50,361 bases of DNA, from assembly GCA_002049455.2 (NCBI GenBank), contig KV919198.1, forward strand, positions 1 through 50,361. Direction: 5' to 3'. This DNA is from Porphyra umbilicalis (Eukaryota; Rhodophyta; Bangiophyceae; Bangiales; Bangiaceae). Of this stretch, positions 31,568 through 41,760 are shown one piece after another. The notes beneath the pieces were generated by a model. That model did no database searches, was not told the DNA's origin, and worked only from the letters and a program-made list of their open reading frames with translations. A program made the position numbers and the translations under genes. Every line of letters begins with the position of its first letter. Positions within the stretch are counted from its first letter, which is position 1.

Positions 31568-32344
31568 TGGGCGAGCCGCACGAGGTCACAGCACCGTTTC
31601 TCACATTTGTCCCATGTTCACATACCTCGTGCATTCGAGTGCACTATTCTGCGCAGCGCTCCAATCCCACTGGCCGAAGGTAGACGTCCGTAAAAAGTAT
31701 GTCGAGAAGAAGCGTCAGGGTTTCTTGCAGCGATCCCGTGACAGTGGGAGGCTACTTCAAGTTCGCTCATTCAGAAGTGCGATCTTGCGCGCCTTTTGAG
31801 ATTCCATCTCACGAGATCCGGCAGTCAATCGCGTCGCGCGCCTCGTCAGCAGCCAATGAGCGCCTGAGCATGGGCACTCCCAAATTCAAGCCAGGAATGC
31901 CCTCGAAAGCCCCTCTGCGTGGCTCAAGGGCCATCGCACACCGACCACCCCCACCGTTCCCCCGCCGTCGCCGTCGTGCCTCCTGCGGTCGCCGTCGTGG
32001 GGCAGCGTGTGTGTGCCACTGCACCGGTGGCCAGAGCGGACTGCCCGCTCCAGAATACCAACGGTGCCGCCGGGGAGCGCGCTATGTGGGGAGGGGGGCG
32101 GGGGCGGGGGGGGGGGGGGGGGGGGCAGTTGCTCTGCGTCGGCGGTGACGAGCGTCGCGCCGGCGGCGACGAGCGCCGCACTGCACTTCAGCGCGGCGGC
32201 TGACGCCGCCGCCGTCGGGCTTGCTCCAACCGCCGACGTGGTCGCGTGGGCCGCACCCGCCGTGGCAAGCGGCGTCAGCGCTACGGCTGCACCCGCCGCT
32301 GCTGGCGCCGGTGATGCGATCGCAACCGTATCCGACACCGCGTG
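31568..32344. other. Gene-poor stretch ending in a GC-rich island
   Basis: From 31915 the sequence becomes very GC-rich with a G run of more than 18 at about 32107-32125. Alanine-rich frames on both strands are typical shadows. The island continues after the inserted element (33136-33310), so the element landed within it. Confidence 0.35.
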
Positions 32345-32346
32345 TA

Positions 32347-33133
32347 CAATCACTACTCAAAATTATTTGTCCACCCTGGAAAGGCGATTGCGGTCGTCAA
32401 TGGGATTGGAAAATCGGCCTCTCTTGCCCTGATCTGCCGCATTCTGGGGACTTGGGCGTGGAGCGTTCACCCAGTGACCTACGAAAAAACGCCCCCAGCT
32501 TGTCACCAGCGGATACAAACTCACCGGAACCATGATGGCGGGACGTCGAGGGACCCCCATCACCTCTCTGCAGGTAGGCGCAATCAAGGAGATGGTCGCC
32601 AACCAACAGTTCAACGGCGACATGGCAATCTCCATCAGACACACTCAAAGAATGGATGCTTACGTCGCTACCGCCACTCGGGGGTATGGCGGGCTGGCCG
32701 ACAATGTAACCAGGGGCAGGACAAAGGTGGTGAGTGAATGCGAGCTGCCCGGGCTTCGTGTGCTGGAGCAGGACGCCCCCTTCGCCAGTCTGGCAGAAAA
32801 AGATGAATAGCACCATGCCGAGAGCACCGACACTGCTGGAGGGCCCTCTTCCCCCCACCTGTCTTTCCAAACGATGCAGAAGGCCGTCAAGGGCCTGGGA
32901 TTGTCATCTCGTTCTCCTGCCAAGAATTTTTCTCCTCGTCTGCCAACAAGGACACACGCCTCGTGGACGAGGAACCGCAGGTCGGGGACCTTACACTGGG
33001 TGTTCGTCTTCTTCTCTGACAAAGGCTCCTTTGTAGTGCGGCAGCAGCAAGCGTGGTTTGTGTGAGGCCGGTCTCGGCAACCGTGCACATTGGCCACGGA
33101 TAGGGGTGGACAAATAATTTTGAGTAGCGATTG
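32347..33133. mobile_element. 787-bp Tc1/mariner-like element
   Basis: 30-bp terminal inverted repeats (starting CAATCACTACTCAAAATTAT; the right end has one difference) are flanked by TA at 32345-32346 and 33134-33135, the Tc1/mariner hallmark. Internal remnants on the plus strand: 32532-32810 (92 codons, GRRGTPITSLQVGAIKEMV, helix-turn-helix-like) and the end of 32874-33065 (VFFSDKGSFVVRQQQAWF), resembling the FSDE-x-F...VW block of Tc1 transposases with the acidic pattern damaged. A decayed, deleted copy. Confidence 0.65.
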
Positions 33134-33135
33134 TA

Positions 33136-33580
33136 CATCCACCGCCCCGTTGCCGACACCACAGCCCGCACGGGCCAACCGCGCCGGCCCGCCGCCAGAG
33201 GGGCCCGAGCGTGGGCGGGTGGGGGGGGCGGGGGGGGCCGGGGACGGGGGCGGCACTACGCCGGTGGGCGTCCACCGGTGCCCATTAATCGAAGGCCGCT
33301 GCGAGTAAGTTGATATGGCTGATACTTGTTCTCCGTTCCTTTGGTCAGCTGCCATCGTCCCCGCTCCATATCCGTGCGCCATCATGAGATCTCTATTGTC
33401 GTTGCGCCAAAAAGTGGAGAGTCCAGGCCTAACAAAGAGGCGCTTTTCTGCGTTTGATTGGCCCAGACATCGATCGGCTTGACTTGGGCCTCTCCAGCTT
33501 TTGGCGCAACGACCATACACAGTGCTCAAGTGGCTGAAAATATAGCCTTCCTGTCCTTGCATTTCTGCCAATTTGGTCAG
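33136..33580. other. Non-coding stretch
   Basis: GC-rich to 33310, then mixed composition. The words CTTTTGGCGCAACGAC (33497-33512) and GTCGTTGCGCCAAAA (33399-33413) form a small inverted pair around 33400-33512. No gene seen. Confidence 0.35.
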
Positions 33581-35663
33581 TTCCCTGGCCTTTAGGACAG
33601 GGTGCTCTCAAAGTGTAGTGATGCACACATATACTTAGATCACGGGACTTGCTCTCCGTTTCAGAGGTGGCAGTCTGCATTCGTGTCCTCAGGGATCTGA
33701 GGGCGTTTCGACGTTGGAAGGGTCGCGATGACGCTAAAAGCGAATAGAGTTACGTGCCTGAGAAGCACTGTCCTGCCACAAGGGTCACAGGGCCCGGACG
33801 GTGCCTGTCCCCCTACCACCCCCCACCGCCCCGAGTTGGGCGCGGCGACCGCGCGCAGCGACTACGGGGGTTGAACGTGCCCGCGATGACCCGCGGGTGA
33901 TCGTGCCTGCGCGCCGGCTTCTGTTGCGGCGGCCCGTCGGCCTGCCATCTCGCGGCGCGGTTAGAGGTGCGCTGCGCGGCGGAGTGAAGGCCCCTCCCGT
34001 CGGCGTCGCGCGACGCCGGCGAGCCGCCGCCGCTGCGGTGCCGGCGGCGGCACCCTTTCCCCGCCCCACGTTTCCCCTGCCACGGAAACGTGGCTGTACG
34101 TGCCCCCATGCGCGCTCGTGGCTATGGAGTCGGCCGGCGTGCCCGGGGTCGATGCGTCGCCAAGCACGCCACCGCCTTGAAGGCCAGGGTATTGCACGCA
34201 CGTGCCTGGAATGATAAATCGGGTGCTGTCGAGAATCGGACAGATCGGATGTCCCTGATCGATACGAACGCGGAAGTGGGCACCAACGGGTGGGGTGTGC
34301 TGCGCTTCGTGCTCCGTTTTTTCTTTTGAGGATCCGAGGGCCACCCTCTGATACATCTACCAAGTTTGGGGTCGATTGATGTACATGCGACGCAACCAGA
34401 GCCGTTTTTCCATAGGACTAATAAGATGAGATAGACTTCGGGTTGTGCCACCACCGCTCGTCTCAGCCCGGGCTTGGCGCCCACCACGGTCGCTTGTGTC
34501 TCCAGTATTGCTGATCCCCCAATTCTGTCCTCATCGCCCCGGAACGGTAGTGGAACGGCAACGAATGCAGATCTCTCATTGGTGGAGCAGTCCGACAGCA
34601 GTGCATGTCCGGCCCGATCTTTACAGAATGTGCCCGTACGGCCCCCAATTGCACAATCGACGCCTTCGTTTTTCTGCACTTTTCTGCGTATCTCCCAGAA
34701 AATCTCGATATCCCAACGATTGCGGGCCGGTTGCTCCCTTGACACGGAAGGGATCGGAAGAAAATCTCAAGAAAAAGAAGGATCTCGGTTCTGCACGGAA
34801 GTGGCGGTGGGAGAGCCAATAGGACGTCTCAGATTCATGCTGAGCAGCTGTTAACCGCTGCGTTTAACCAATAGATGGCCAGTTCCACAAGAACCGTACC
34901 GCCAGGAACCGTTCCTGGTCGATGAGGACAGAATTGGGGGATCAGCATTCCAGGCACGTGCGTGCAATACCCTGGCCTTCAGGGCGGTGATGCGCTCGGC
35001 GACGCATCGACGCCGAACACGCCGGCCGGCTTCATAGCCGCGAGCGCGCGCGGGGGCACCTACAGCCACGCTGCCGTGGCGGGGAGAATGTGGAGCAGGG
35101 AAAGGGGTGCCGCCGCCGCCACCGCAGCGGCGGCGGCCCGCCGGCGTCGCGCGACGCTCACAGGAGGGGCCGTCACTCCGCCGCGCAGCGCACCTGCGCA
35201 CGGCGGGCAGGGCGGCCGACACGGCGCACGGGCGGGCGGGTGGGACTGATCGCCGCGCGATGGGGCGCCTCCAACCGCGCCGCTAGGTGGCGTCAGCAAC
35301 CGCCGACGCGCCGCCGCAACAGAAGACGGCGCGCAGGCACGATCACCCGCGGGTCATCGTGGGCGCGTCGAACCCCGCAAGTCGCTGCGCGCGGTCGCCG
35401 CGCGCAACTCGGGGCGGTGCGGGGGGGCAGAGGGGCAGACGCCGTCCGGGCCCTGTGACCCTTGTGGCGGGAGAGTCCTTCTCAGCCACGTAACTCTATT
35501 AGCTTTTTAGCGTCCTCGCGACCCTTCCAACGCTGACAGGCCCTCAGATCCCTGAGGACACGAATGCAGACTGCCACCTCTCAAACGGACATCAAGTCCC
35601 TGTATCTAAGTATATGTGTGCATCACTACACCTTGAGAGCACCCTGTCCTGAAGGCCAGGGAA
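33581..35663. mobile_element. 2.1-kb foldback element with long inverted arms
   Basis: Left arm 33581-34212 (632 bp) and right arm 34947-35663 (717 bp) are inverted copies, about 90 percent identical in the outer 230 bp by eye, beginning TTCCCTGGCCTT. The spacer contains 295 bp of unique sequence and a nested MITE at 34508-34946. No transposase is encoded. No clear target duplication. Confidence 0.75.
34508..34946. mobile_element. 439-bp MITE nested in the foldback element
   Basis: Ends TTGCTGATCCCCCAATTCTG and its complement. TA precedes it at 34506-34507; the right end reads CAGCA followed by TT, so the last base or TA is altered. Same family as 29158-29556. Confidence 0.7.
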
Positions 35664-35703
35664 ATATCGTGTGTATCGAGAAGGCGCATCATCCTGCACC
35701 GTA

Positions 35704-35835
35704 CAGCCGTTCTCCCAAAAATCCCGCACTCCAACTGTCGCAAACGAGTTCCAAATCGTCCTCTACGAGCCCGCAGAGACCGATTTGGAACTCTTTCGCA
35801 ACAGTTGGAGTGCGGGATTTTTGGGAGAACGGCTG
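35704..35835. mobile_element. 132-bp foldback MITE with TA target duplication
   Basis: CAGCCGTTCTCCCAAAAATC and its complement form arms of about 53 bp with few mismatches, flanked by TA on both sides (35702-35703, 35836-35837). It would fold almost entirely on itself. Confidence 0.75.
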
Positions 35836-35837
35836 TA

Positions 35838-36133
35838 TTATAAATTTTATAAGCTGCCTTTGTCAACCGGCACCATACCCCCCCCGATGCCGTCACCCCC
35901 CCCCCCCCCCACTGCCGGCGCCCCTCCATCCAAAACTTGCACTGTGCCCACTGTATCCCATCTCCATCGACCACCGCCCTGTCATATGGTCGGCCGGGGC
36001 GTCTCCCCAGGGGGGAAGGGGTGATGGTGCTTGGGGTGGAGGTCAGTTGGAAGGTGTTGCTCGCATAGAGGTCGCTGCTGTGCCGTTGCGGGAGATGTGG
36101 AGAGCTCAAATTATGTCGACCCGTCATTTGGAC
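35838..36133. other. Non-coding stretch
   Basis: Contains C runs at 35880-35910. No gene or repeat recognised. Confidence 0.35.
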
Positions 36134-36235
36134 ACTTGCCGACGCTAAATGTGGGTCAGATGTGGGTACATCCGACGTGGGTCGGCGACCCACATTCTAC
36201 CCACATTTGATACCCACGCCCGACTTGCCGACGCT
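36134..36235. repeat. 13-bp direct repeats flanking an inverted repeat
   Basis: ACTTGCCGACGCT occurs at 36134-36146 and 36223-36235. Between them, AAATGTGGGT and ACCCACATTT words form an inverted structure (36147-36207). Confidence 0.6.
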
Positions 36236-36278
36236 CTCTATTCCCCCCCCCCCGCAGTTGCGCAGAGGGCGGTGGCCG

Positions 36279-36314
36279 GCCAGCCGTCCCTCGGCCGGCC
36301 GAGGGACGGCTGGC
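36279..36314. repeat. Perfect 36-bp palindrome
   Basis: The half-site GCCAGCCGTCCCTCGGCC is followed directly by its complement with no spacer and no mismatch. Confidence 0.95.
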
Positions 36315-38422
36315 TGCTTTCTGGTGGCCGCCCGCGCCACCCCCGCGGCCGTCATCGCCGCGGCCGTGGCAGCCCGCCCGGTCGGTGGGCGGCGGGGAGC
36401 AGCCAGCCGCCCGCCCATCTGGCGACGCCGTGGCCCGTGGCGGCGGGGGGCACCGCGGGGGGGGTCACCGCCCATCGGCCCGCGCGGGCGGCTCGCCGCG
36501 GCGCGGCCGGCGGCGGCGGCGACAGCCACCCGCCCGCCCCGCTTGCCGCGCCCCGCACGGCGTGTCGGTACTACAGCCCGCCAGAGGCGGGACGGCGCGT
36601 GGGTGACGAAAAAAAAAAAAAAAAAAAAAAACGAGCGCCGGGGGCCGCCGCCGCCCCCCGGCGGGCGCTGGAGGGGGCGGCAAAAGGGGGCGGGTGGGCG
36701 CGACGGCTGCCCCCACGACCCGGCCGGTCGGCCGCGGCGGCGCGTGCCGCCCGAGCCGCCCGAGGCGGCGGGGGCACCCCCGTCGGGCACGTCGACGCGG
36801 CCACGCGCGGCGGCCGCGGCGGCCGCAGCGGCGCGCCGCCCGCCACTGTGGGCGACGGCGGGCCTTGCCGCCGGCCGCCCGCGACCGGCAACGCCTGGGG
36901 AGCCACCCCCACCGCCGCCGGTCGGGGGGCGCCGCCGGCGGTTGCGGTCGGGGCGGCCCCACGCGGCGGGCTGCCGGGCGCGCCCGTGGCGGCGCTGACG
37001 GCGCCGCGGCGGCGGTCGCTGCACGCAATGCAGGAAAAGCATGTATGCACAGCGCCGTGCAGGTGGTCCACGCCCCCGGGCGGACGCCCACCCGCCCCGC
37101 CGTGCGCAGCCGCGACCGGTGGGGACGCCTGCGCCCGGCCCTCCCCCCCCCGCCGGCGGCCACCATCCCCCGCACAACCCCGCCCCATCTGCCGCACCCG
37201 CCGCCGCCTTCCCCCCCCCGCGCCCATTCAACGACCACCACCGGCGGCCCCGCCCCCGCCCTCATACCTCGGCGACGCCCTCGATGAGCCAGCAGCCGCG
37301 GTACCCCCCCCCCCCCTGGCGCACCATGCCGACGCGGAGGAGCACCCCAACTCCCCCCGCCCCCCCCGCCGCCGGCCACACCCGCACCAGCTGCACGAGG
37401 CGCTCTTCGGCCCACGGCTCCCCCGCCACCGGCGCCGCCGCCACCCCGTCGCCGCCGTCACCGGCGCCCCCACCCCCACCCCCACCCACCCCGGGGCCCT
37501 CCCAAAACACGGGCCCGCCGTCGAGCGCCACCCGCACGGCGCCGAGCAGCAGCGTGCCGCGGCCGCGGCCGCCGGCCGTCGTCACCCCCCCCCCCCCCCC
37601 CCCCCGCCGACGACGCCACACACGGCGGCGGCCCAAGGGGCGACCCCCCCCCCACAAAGGCGACCCCCCCCCCCCCCGCGTCTGCCGTCCAATCCGACCG
37701 CGCGCCCGCGGCTTGGGCGGCCGACGCCCCCGGCGGCGGCGCCGAAAAAGCGTGCGCGGTGGCCGTGTCGCCGACTTGCAGCGCCTCCAAGGCGGCGAGG
37801 AGGGCGGTGGGGGGGGGGAGCAACGCCGACGGGCGGGGGGGGTGGTGGGGGGGGGGAGGTTCCGCCGCACCGCCTCGAGCGCAAAGCGGGCGGCGAGGCG
37901 GCGGTCGTCGGCGTCATCGTCATTGCCGGCCGGGGGGGGGGGGGGGGGGCACCCCTGCCGCCCGCACCAGTGGTAGAGGCGCGGATACAGGAGCGCCTGG
38001 GGGCTCGGGGGGGGGCACTGGCGGCGGGGTGGGGGCGGGCAGGGGTCGGGCGGGCGGCCGGGGGGGGGCGCCGTGCGCCGCGGGGGGGGGGAGCGGCCGC
38101 CACCGCCCCGCCGACGGGCCGCCCAGGAAGGCCATGGTCGCGCGGCGCCAAGCGGGTGATCGAGACAGGTAGTCGGCGCAGCACGGTGCGGAAGCAGCAA
38201 ACGTCGCCCAGCGGTTGCCGTCGTGGCGGCCGCGGGGGGGTCGAGGCCGCCACGTCGCGTCGGGGACGCGCACCACGCATCGGCGCGGGCCGCGGCGGCC
38301 GCGCGGCTGCAGTCGTCCACGGGCGGCTGGGATCACCGAGGTCAACGGATCAGACGTGGTGGATGGCGTCTTTGTTCCACGTGAGAGACGCATCGAAATC
38401 CATCCACAATGTGGCCGAGCTA
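36315..38422. other. Very GC-rich island with homopolymers, coding status unclear
   Basis: Open frames exist on both strands, as expected at this GC. On the minus strand, segments such as ALEALQVGDTATAHAF (near 37780), GTLLLGAVRVALDGGPVF (near 37540), EPWAEERLVQLVRVWP (near 37400) and YRGCWLIEGVAEV (near 37275) look more protein-like than the rest but lie in two frames separated by G/C runs. They may be a frameshifted minus-strand gene that I do not recognise. An A23 run stands at 36609-36631. Confidence 0.25.
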
Positions 38423-38591
38423 TTGCTGTCTCCCCAATTTTGGCCGATGCTGTCGATGTCAAGAGGGGTGATCAACTGTGTGAAACCGTTTCTCAGCCAT
38501 GTACCCCGGACAAAGTGGGTCGACCAATGGGCAGTTGACCGAGACCCTGTCTTCACTTCGACCTCATCGGCCAAAATTGGGAAGAGCGCAA
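38423..38591. mobile_element. 169-bp MITE with TA target duplication
   Basis: Ends TTGCTGTCTCCCCAATTTTG and, inverted, TTGCGCTCTTCCCAATTTTG, flanked by TA at 38421-38422 and 38592-38593. It lies 218 bp upstream of the nuclease start codon. Confidence 0.7.
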
Positions 38592-38809
38592 TACATGGAT
38601 GGACGCGGAAGGATTGGGATTCGACCCGGAAAACATCACAGAGCCCCGTTTGTACTGTACGGTACAGGCAACTCTGCAAAACAGCGAGGAGCCGAGCCTC
38701 GCGCGCTGGGCGTCGGCACCGCCCGTTCGCCCCCCCCCGCCCCTCCGCCCATCCTTTCCCCCCCCATCACTTTGCCTCTCCCGGTACACGCGGCCACGCC
38801 GCCGCCGCC

Positions 38810-41012
38810 ATGCGGCCGCCGGCGTATTCTGGGTTGGACGCGTACGCCCCCCTCCCCCCCCCCGCCACCCCCCCCCCGGCGGCACCGCTCCCCCCCCCCT
38901 CCCCCGGCCCCACAGAGGGCGGCTGGCGGGGCCTCCCCCTGCCCTTTGTCGCGGTCACTGGCCTCATTGCCGCGGCGGTCCTCCTCGGCGGCGCCCGCTT
39001 GAGCGACGGGCGGGTGCCGCCGCGGCTGCCCGCCGGCGCCGCCGGCGCCACGTGCACGACCGCCGCCGACTGCGCGGCGGTCGGCGGGGTGGCGTACAAT
39101 TGTTCCACGCCGGGGCTGACGGCCATTGCGGCCATCCAGGGGCCGGGGCACGTGTCGCCGCTCGTCGGCGCGACGGTCACGACGGCGGGGGTGGTGACGG
39201 CCGCCACGCGGGGCTCACCCCCGTCCTACTACGTCCAAGACATTTATCCGGATGGGGACGCGGCGACGAGCGAGGCCATCTATGTGTTTCGGCCGACGGT
39301 CGTGGGGGGGGGGGGGGGGGGGGGGGGGCCGCGCCGCTCGTCGGCGACGCCGTCACCGTGACGGGCACGGTCGTGGAGTTTGTGCCCCGCCGCGGCGGCG
39401 CCACGGCGCTGCCCCTCACCGAACTCGTGCGCGCCCGCCTGACGGTCTTGACGGCCGGCGGGGGGCACCCCGTGGACGCCATCCCGGCGTTTGCGCCGCC
39501 GCCGACGCTGTCGGCGGCGGGCTCCTACCCACCCCCCCCCAGTCGCGGCGCCGCCGTCGACCTGACGGCGGGTGCCGGCGGCGCCGTCTGCGCCGGCGAC
39601 GCCTCGGACGACGCCCTTTGCTACTATGAGCGCTCCGAATCGATGCTCGTGTCTGTCGTTGGCGCCGTCGCCGCGTCGTCTGAGCTGGCGTATGGGGAGC
39701 TCGGCGTCGTTGGTGGGCGCCCGGGCGGCCGCCAGGGCGACAGCCCGACCAACGCGGCGGGGGGGCTGGCCGCCGTCACCGCGACCGACTGGCGGGGGGA
39801 GCTACTCCTCGTCGACGGGGGGCTCGTGCAGCGTCCGGCGGAACGCCGCGGGACGACCATGGGCCAACGCCTGCGCCCGTTCCGGGCGCTCGTGTCGTAC
39901 GGCTTTGGCTCGTACCGGCTGTACAATACGGAGCCGCTGGTGGCGGCGCCGCCGGCGGTGCCGTCCCTCGAAACTACCTGCCACGGGGGGTGTGCGGCGC
40001 GCCGGGGGCCGCGCCGCGCCGCCACCGCCGCCGCGGCGGCGCCGCCCCTCCGCGTCGCGACCTACAATATCGAAAACAAGGTTGCCGACGACGGCGCCCT
40101 CGCGCGCGTCGGCGAGGTCATTGGCACGCGCCTCGGGTGCCCGCACGTGGTGGGCCTGCAGGAGGTTGGCACCACCGCGGGCGCGGGCGCCGACGGCACC
40201 GCGTCGGCGGCGGCGACGCTCGCCGCCCTCGTCGCCGCGGCCAACCGCGCGTGTCGGGCGGCGGGCACCGCGTACGCGGCCGCCGAGGTGGCGCCCGTCG
40301 CGGGCGCCGACGGCGGCAAGCCGGGCCTCGACATCCGCGTGGCGGTGTTGTACGACACGGCGGCGTTGACGCTCGAGCGGCGGGCGCCGCCGGGGGGGGC
40401 CGCCGCCGCCGCCGTGACGGCCACGGCGTACCGGCCGCCCCTGGGGGGGTTGACCGTCAACCCCGGGCGCGTGGCGCCGATGACCGCCGCGTTTCGGCGG
40501 TCGCGCAAGCCCCTGGCCGTGCAGTTTGGGTTGACGGGGCCGCTCGCGGCGGCGGCGGGCGCGCCCCCCAGCCGCGTCTTTGTCATTGTCAACCACTGGA
40601 ACTCCAAGGGCGGCGACGCGCCCTTGGCGGGCGCCCTCCGCCCCCCGCCGCAGCCGTCGCAGGTGCAACGGCGGGCGCAGGCCGCCGCCGTGGCCGCCTT
40701 TGTGCGCACCCTCCCGCCGGCCGACCCGGTGTTTGTCGTTGGGGACTTGAACGACTTTTGGTTTTCGTCGCCGGTCGCGGCGCTGGCGGCGGGCGGCGGG
40801 CTGACCAACCTCTGGTCGACGCTCCCGCCGACCGACCGCTACTGTTACGCCTACCAGGGGCGGCTGCAGACGTTGGATCACGTGCTCGTGCGGCCGGCGG
40901 CGCTGGCCGACGCGTGCTGCTTGTGCTCCCCACACACCACGACGGGGGGGGGGTCGGCGCCCGCCTGGCCGTGAGTGACCACGACCCGATCGTCGCGTCG
41001 TGCACGCTGTGA
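38810..41012 (+). CDS. ExeM/NucH-like endonuclease/exonuclease/phosphatase-family nuclease, two frame breaks at G runs
   Basis: The start is the ATG of MRPPAYSG at 38810, followed by a proline-rich head and one membrane segment (about residues 42-63), giving a type II or signal-anchor topology. An OB-fold-like region follows (YYVQDIYPDGDAATSEAIYVF ... DAVTVTGTVVEF), typical of ExeM-type extracellular nucleases. The catalytic EEP domain has TYNIENK (about 40060), LQEVG (about 40156), NHWNSKGGD (about 40592), VGDLNDF (about 40738), LDHVLV (about 40873) and SDHDPIVA (about 40975). Expected role: Mg-dependent hydrolysis of nucleic acid phosphodiesters outside the cytoplasm. The frame shifts at the G25 run 39304-39328 and again at the G10 run 40944-40953, the second required to reach SDHDP and the stop at 41010-41012. 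All key motifs are intact, so the breaks are probably homopolymer errors or slippage in a functional host gene. Confidence 0.8.
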
Positions 41013-41677
41013 GGGGGCGGCGGGGCGTGCGAAGCGGTGGGGGGGGGGGGGGGGCAGGCGGCTATGGGGGGTTGTGGCAGCGCCAGATGGCCGGCAGCGA
41101 GCTGTCGCCCGTTGGTGTCGGCGGGGTTGCCGTGGCGGCGCCGGTTAATGCACCTGTGCGCACGCCGACGGCCTCCCGTCCACGCGGCCGCTGCGTCGCG
41201 GCCGTCCGCGTCGGCGCTCCCTCTGTCATCGCCTTACCCCACGGGTGCCCCCCCCCTTTCCGTGGCTTCCCGCCGCCCCCTCTGCCATGGGACGATCGCA
41301 CCGGGGTGCTGCAGCGCGCAATTGACGTCGTTGTGCCCGACGCAGCGGGTTGGGCGGCGGCCGCTGTCGCCGCCGCCGCCGCCCCCCTCCCTACCCTCGC
41401 CACGCCTAAAGGTGCATCTCACGCATTAATGCCTGTGGCTTCCACGCGTGTTCAACCCCACGGAACGGTGCCTCAGAAAGGCCGAATGACACATATTTTG
41501 ATACAGGAAGGTCGCTCAACTCATCAGCTTCAAGACTGTGTGCTTTTTTCCTAGCAACGGGTACCAGGTCCGTGCATTGTGGTCCGTACAAAACATATAG
41601 CATGTCGATTTGGGGGCATTCTGGGCACACTTGACGCTGTATGGCGCTTCCCCAAAAAATGGGCACACCGCTGATCA
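41013..41677. other. Intergenic region after the nuclease gene
   Basis: A G run at 41039-41053, then GC-rich sequence with alanine-rich shadow frames to about 41405, then mixed composition. No gene recognised. Confidence 0.4.
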
Positions 41678-41760
41678 GGCCTTGTCTAGACGGCGGGCCG
41701 TCGTGCACGTGATTGGGCATGAACTGCAACACAATTCCGTGAAACGGGCGTGAAACGAGC

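Noticed and set aside
35365..35380. GTCGAACCCC as the T-arm of a minus-strand tRNA
   Set aside because: No matching acceptor or anticodon arms; it lies in the arm of the foldback element.
36149..39361. 1070-codon plus-strand frame
   Set aside because: Only the part from 38810 shows recognisable protein; the rest is a GC-driven open frame crossing a MITE and homopolymers.
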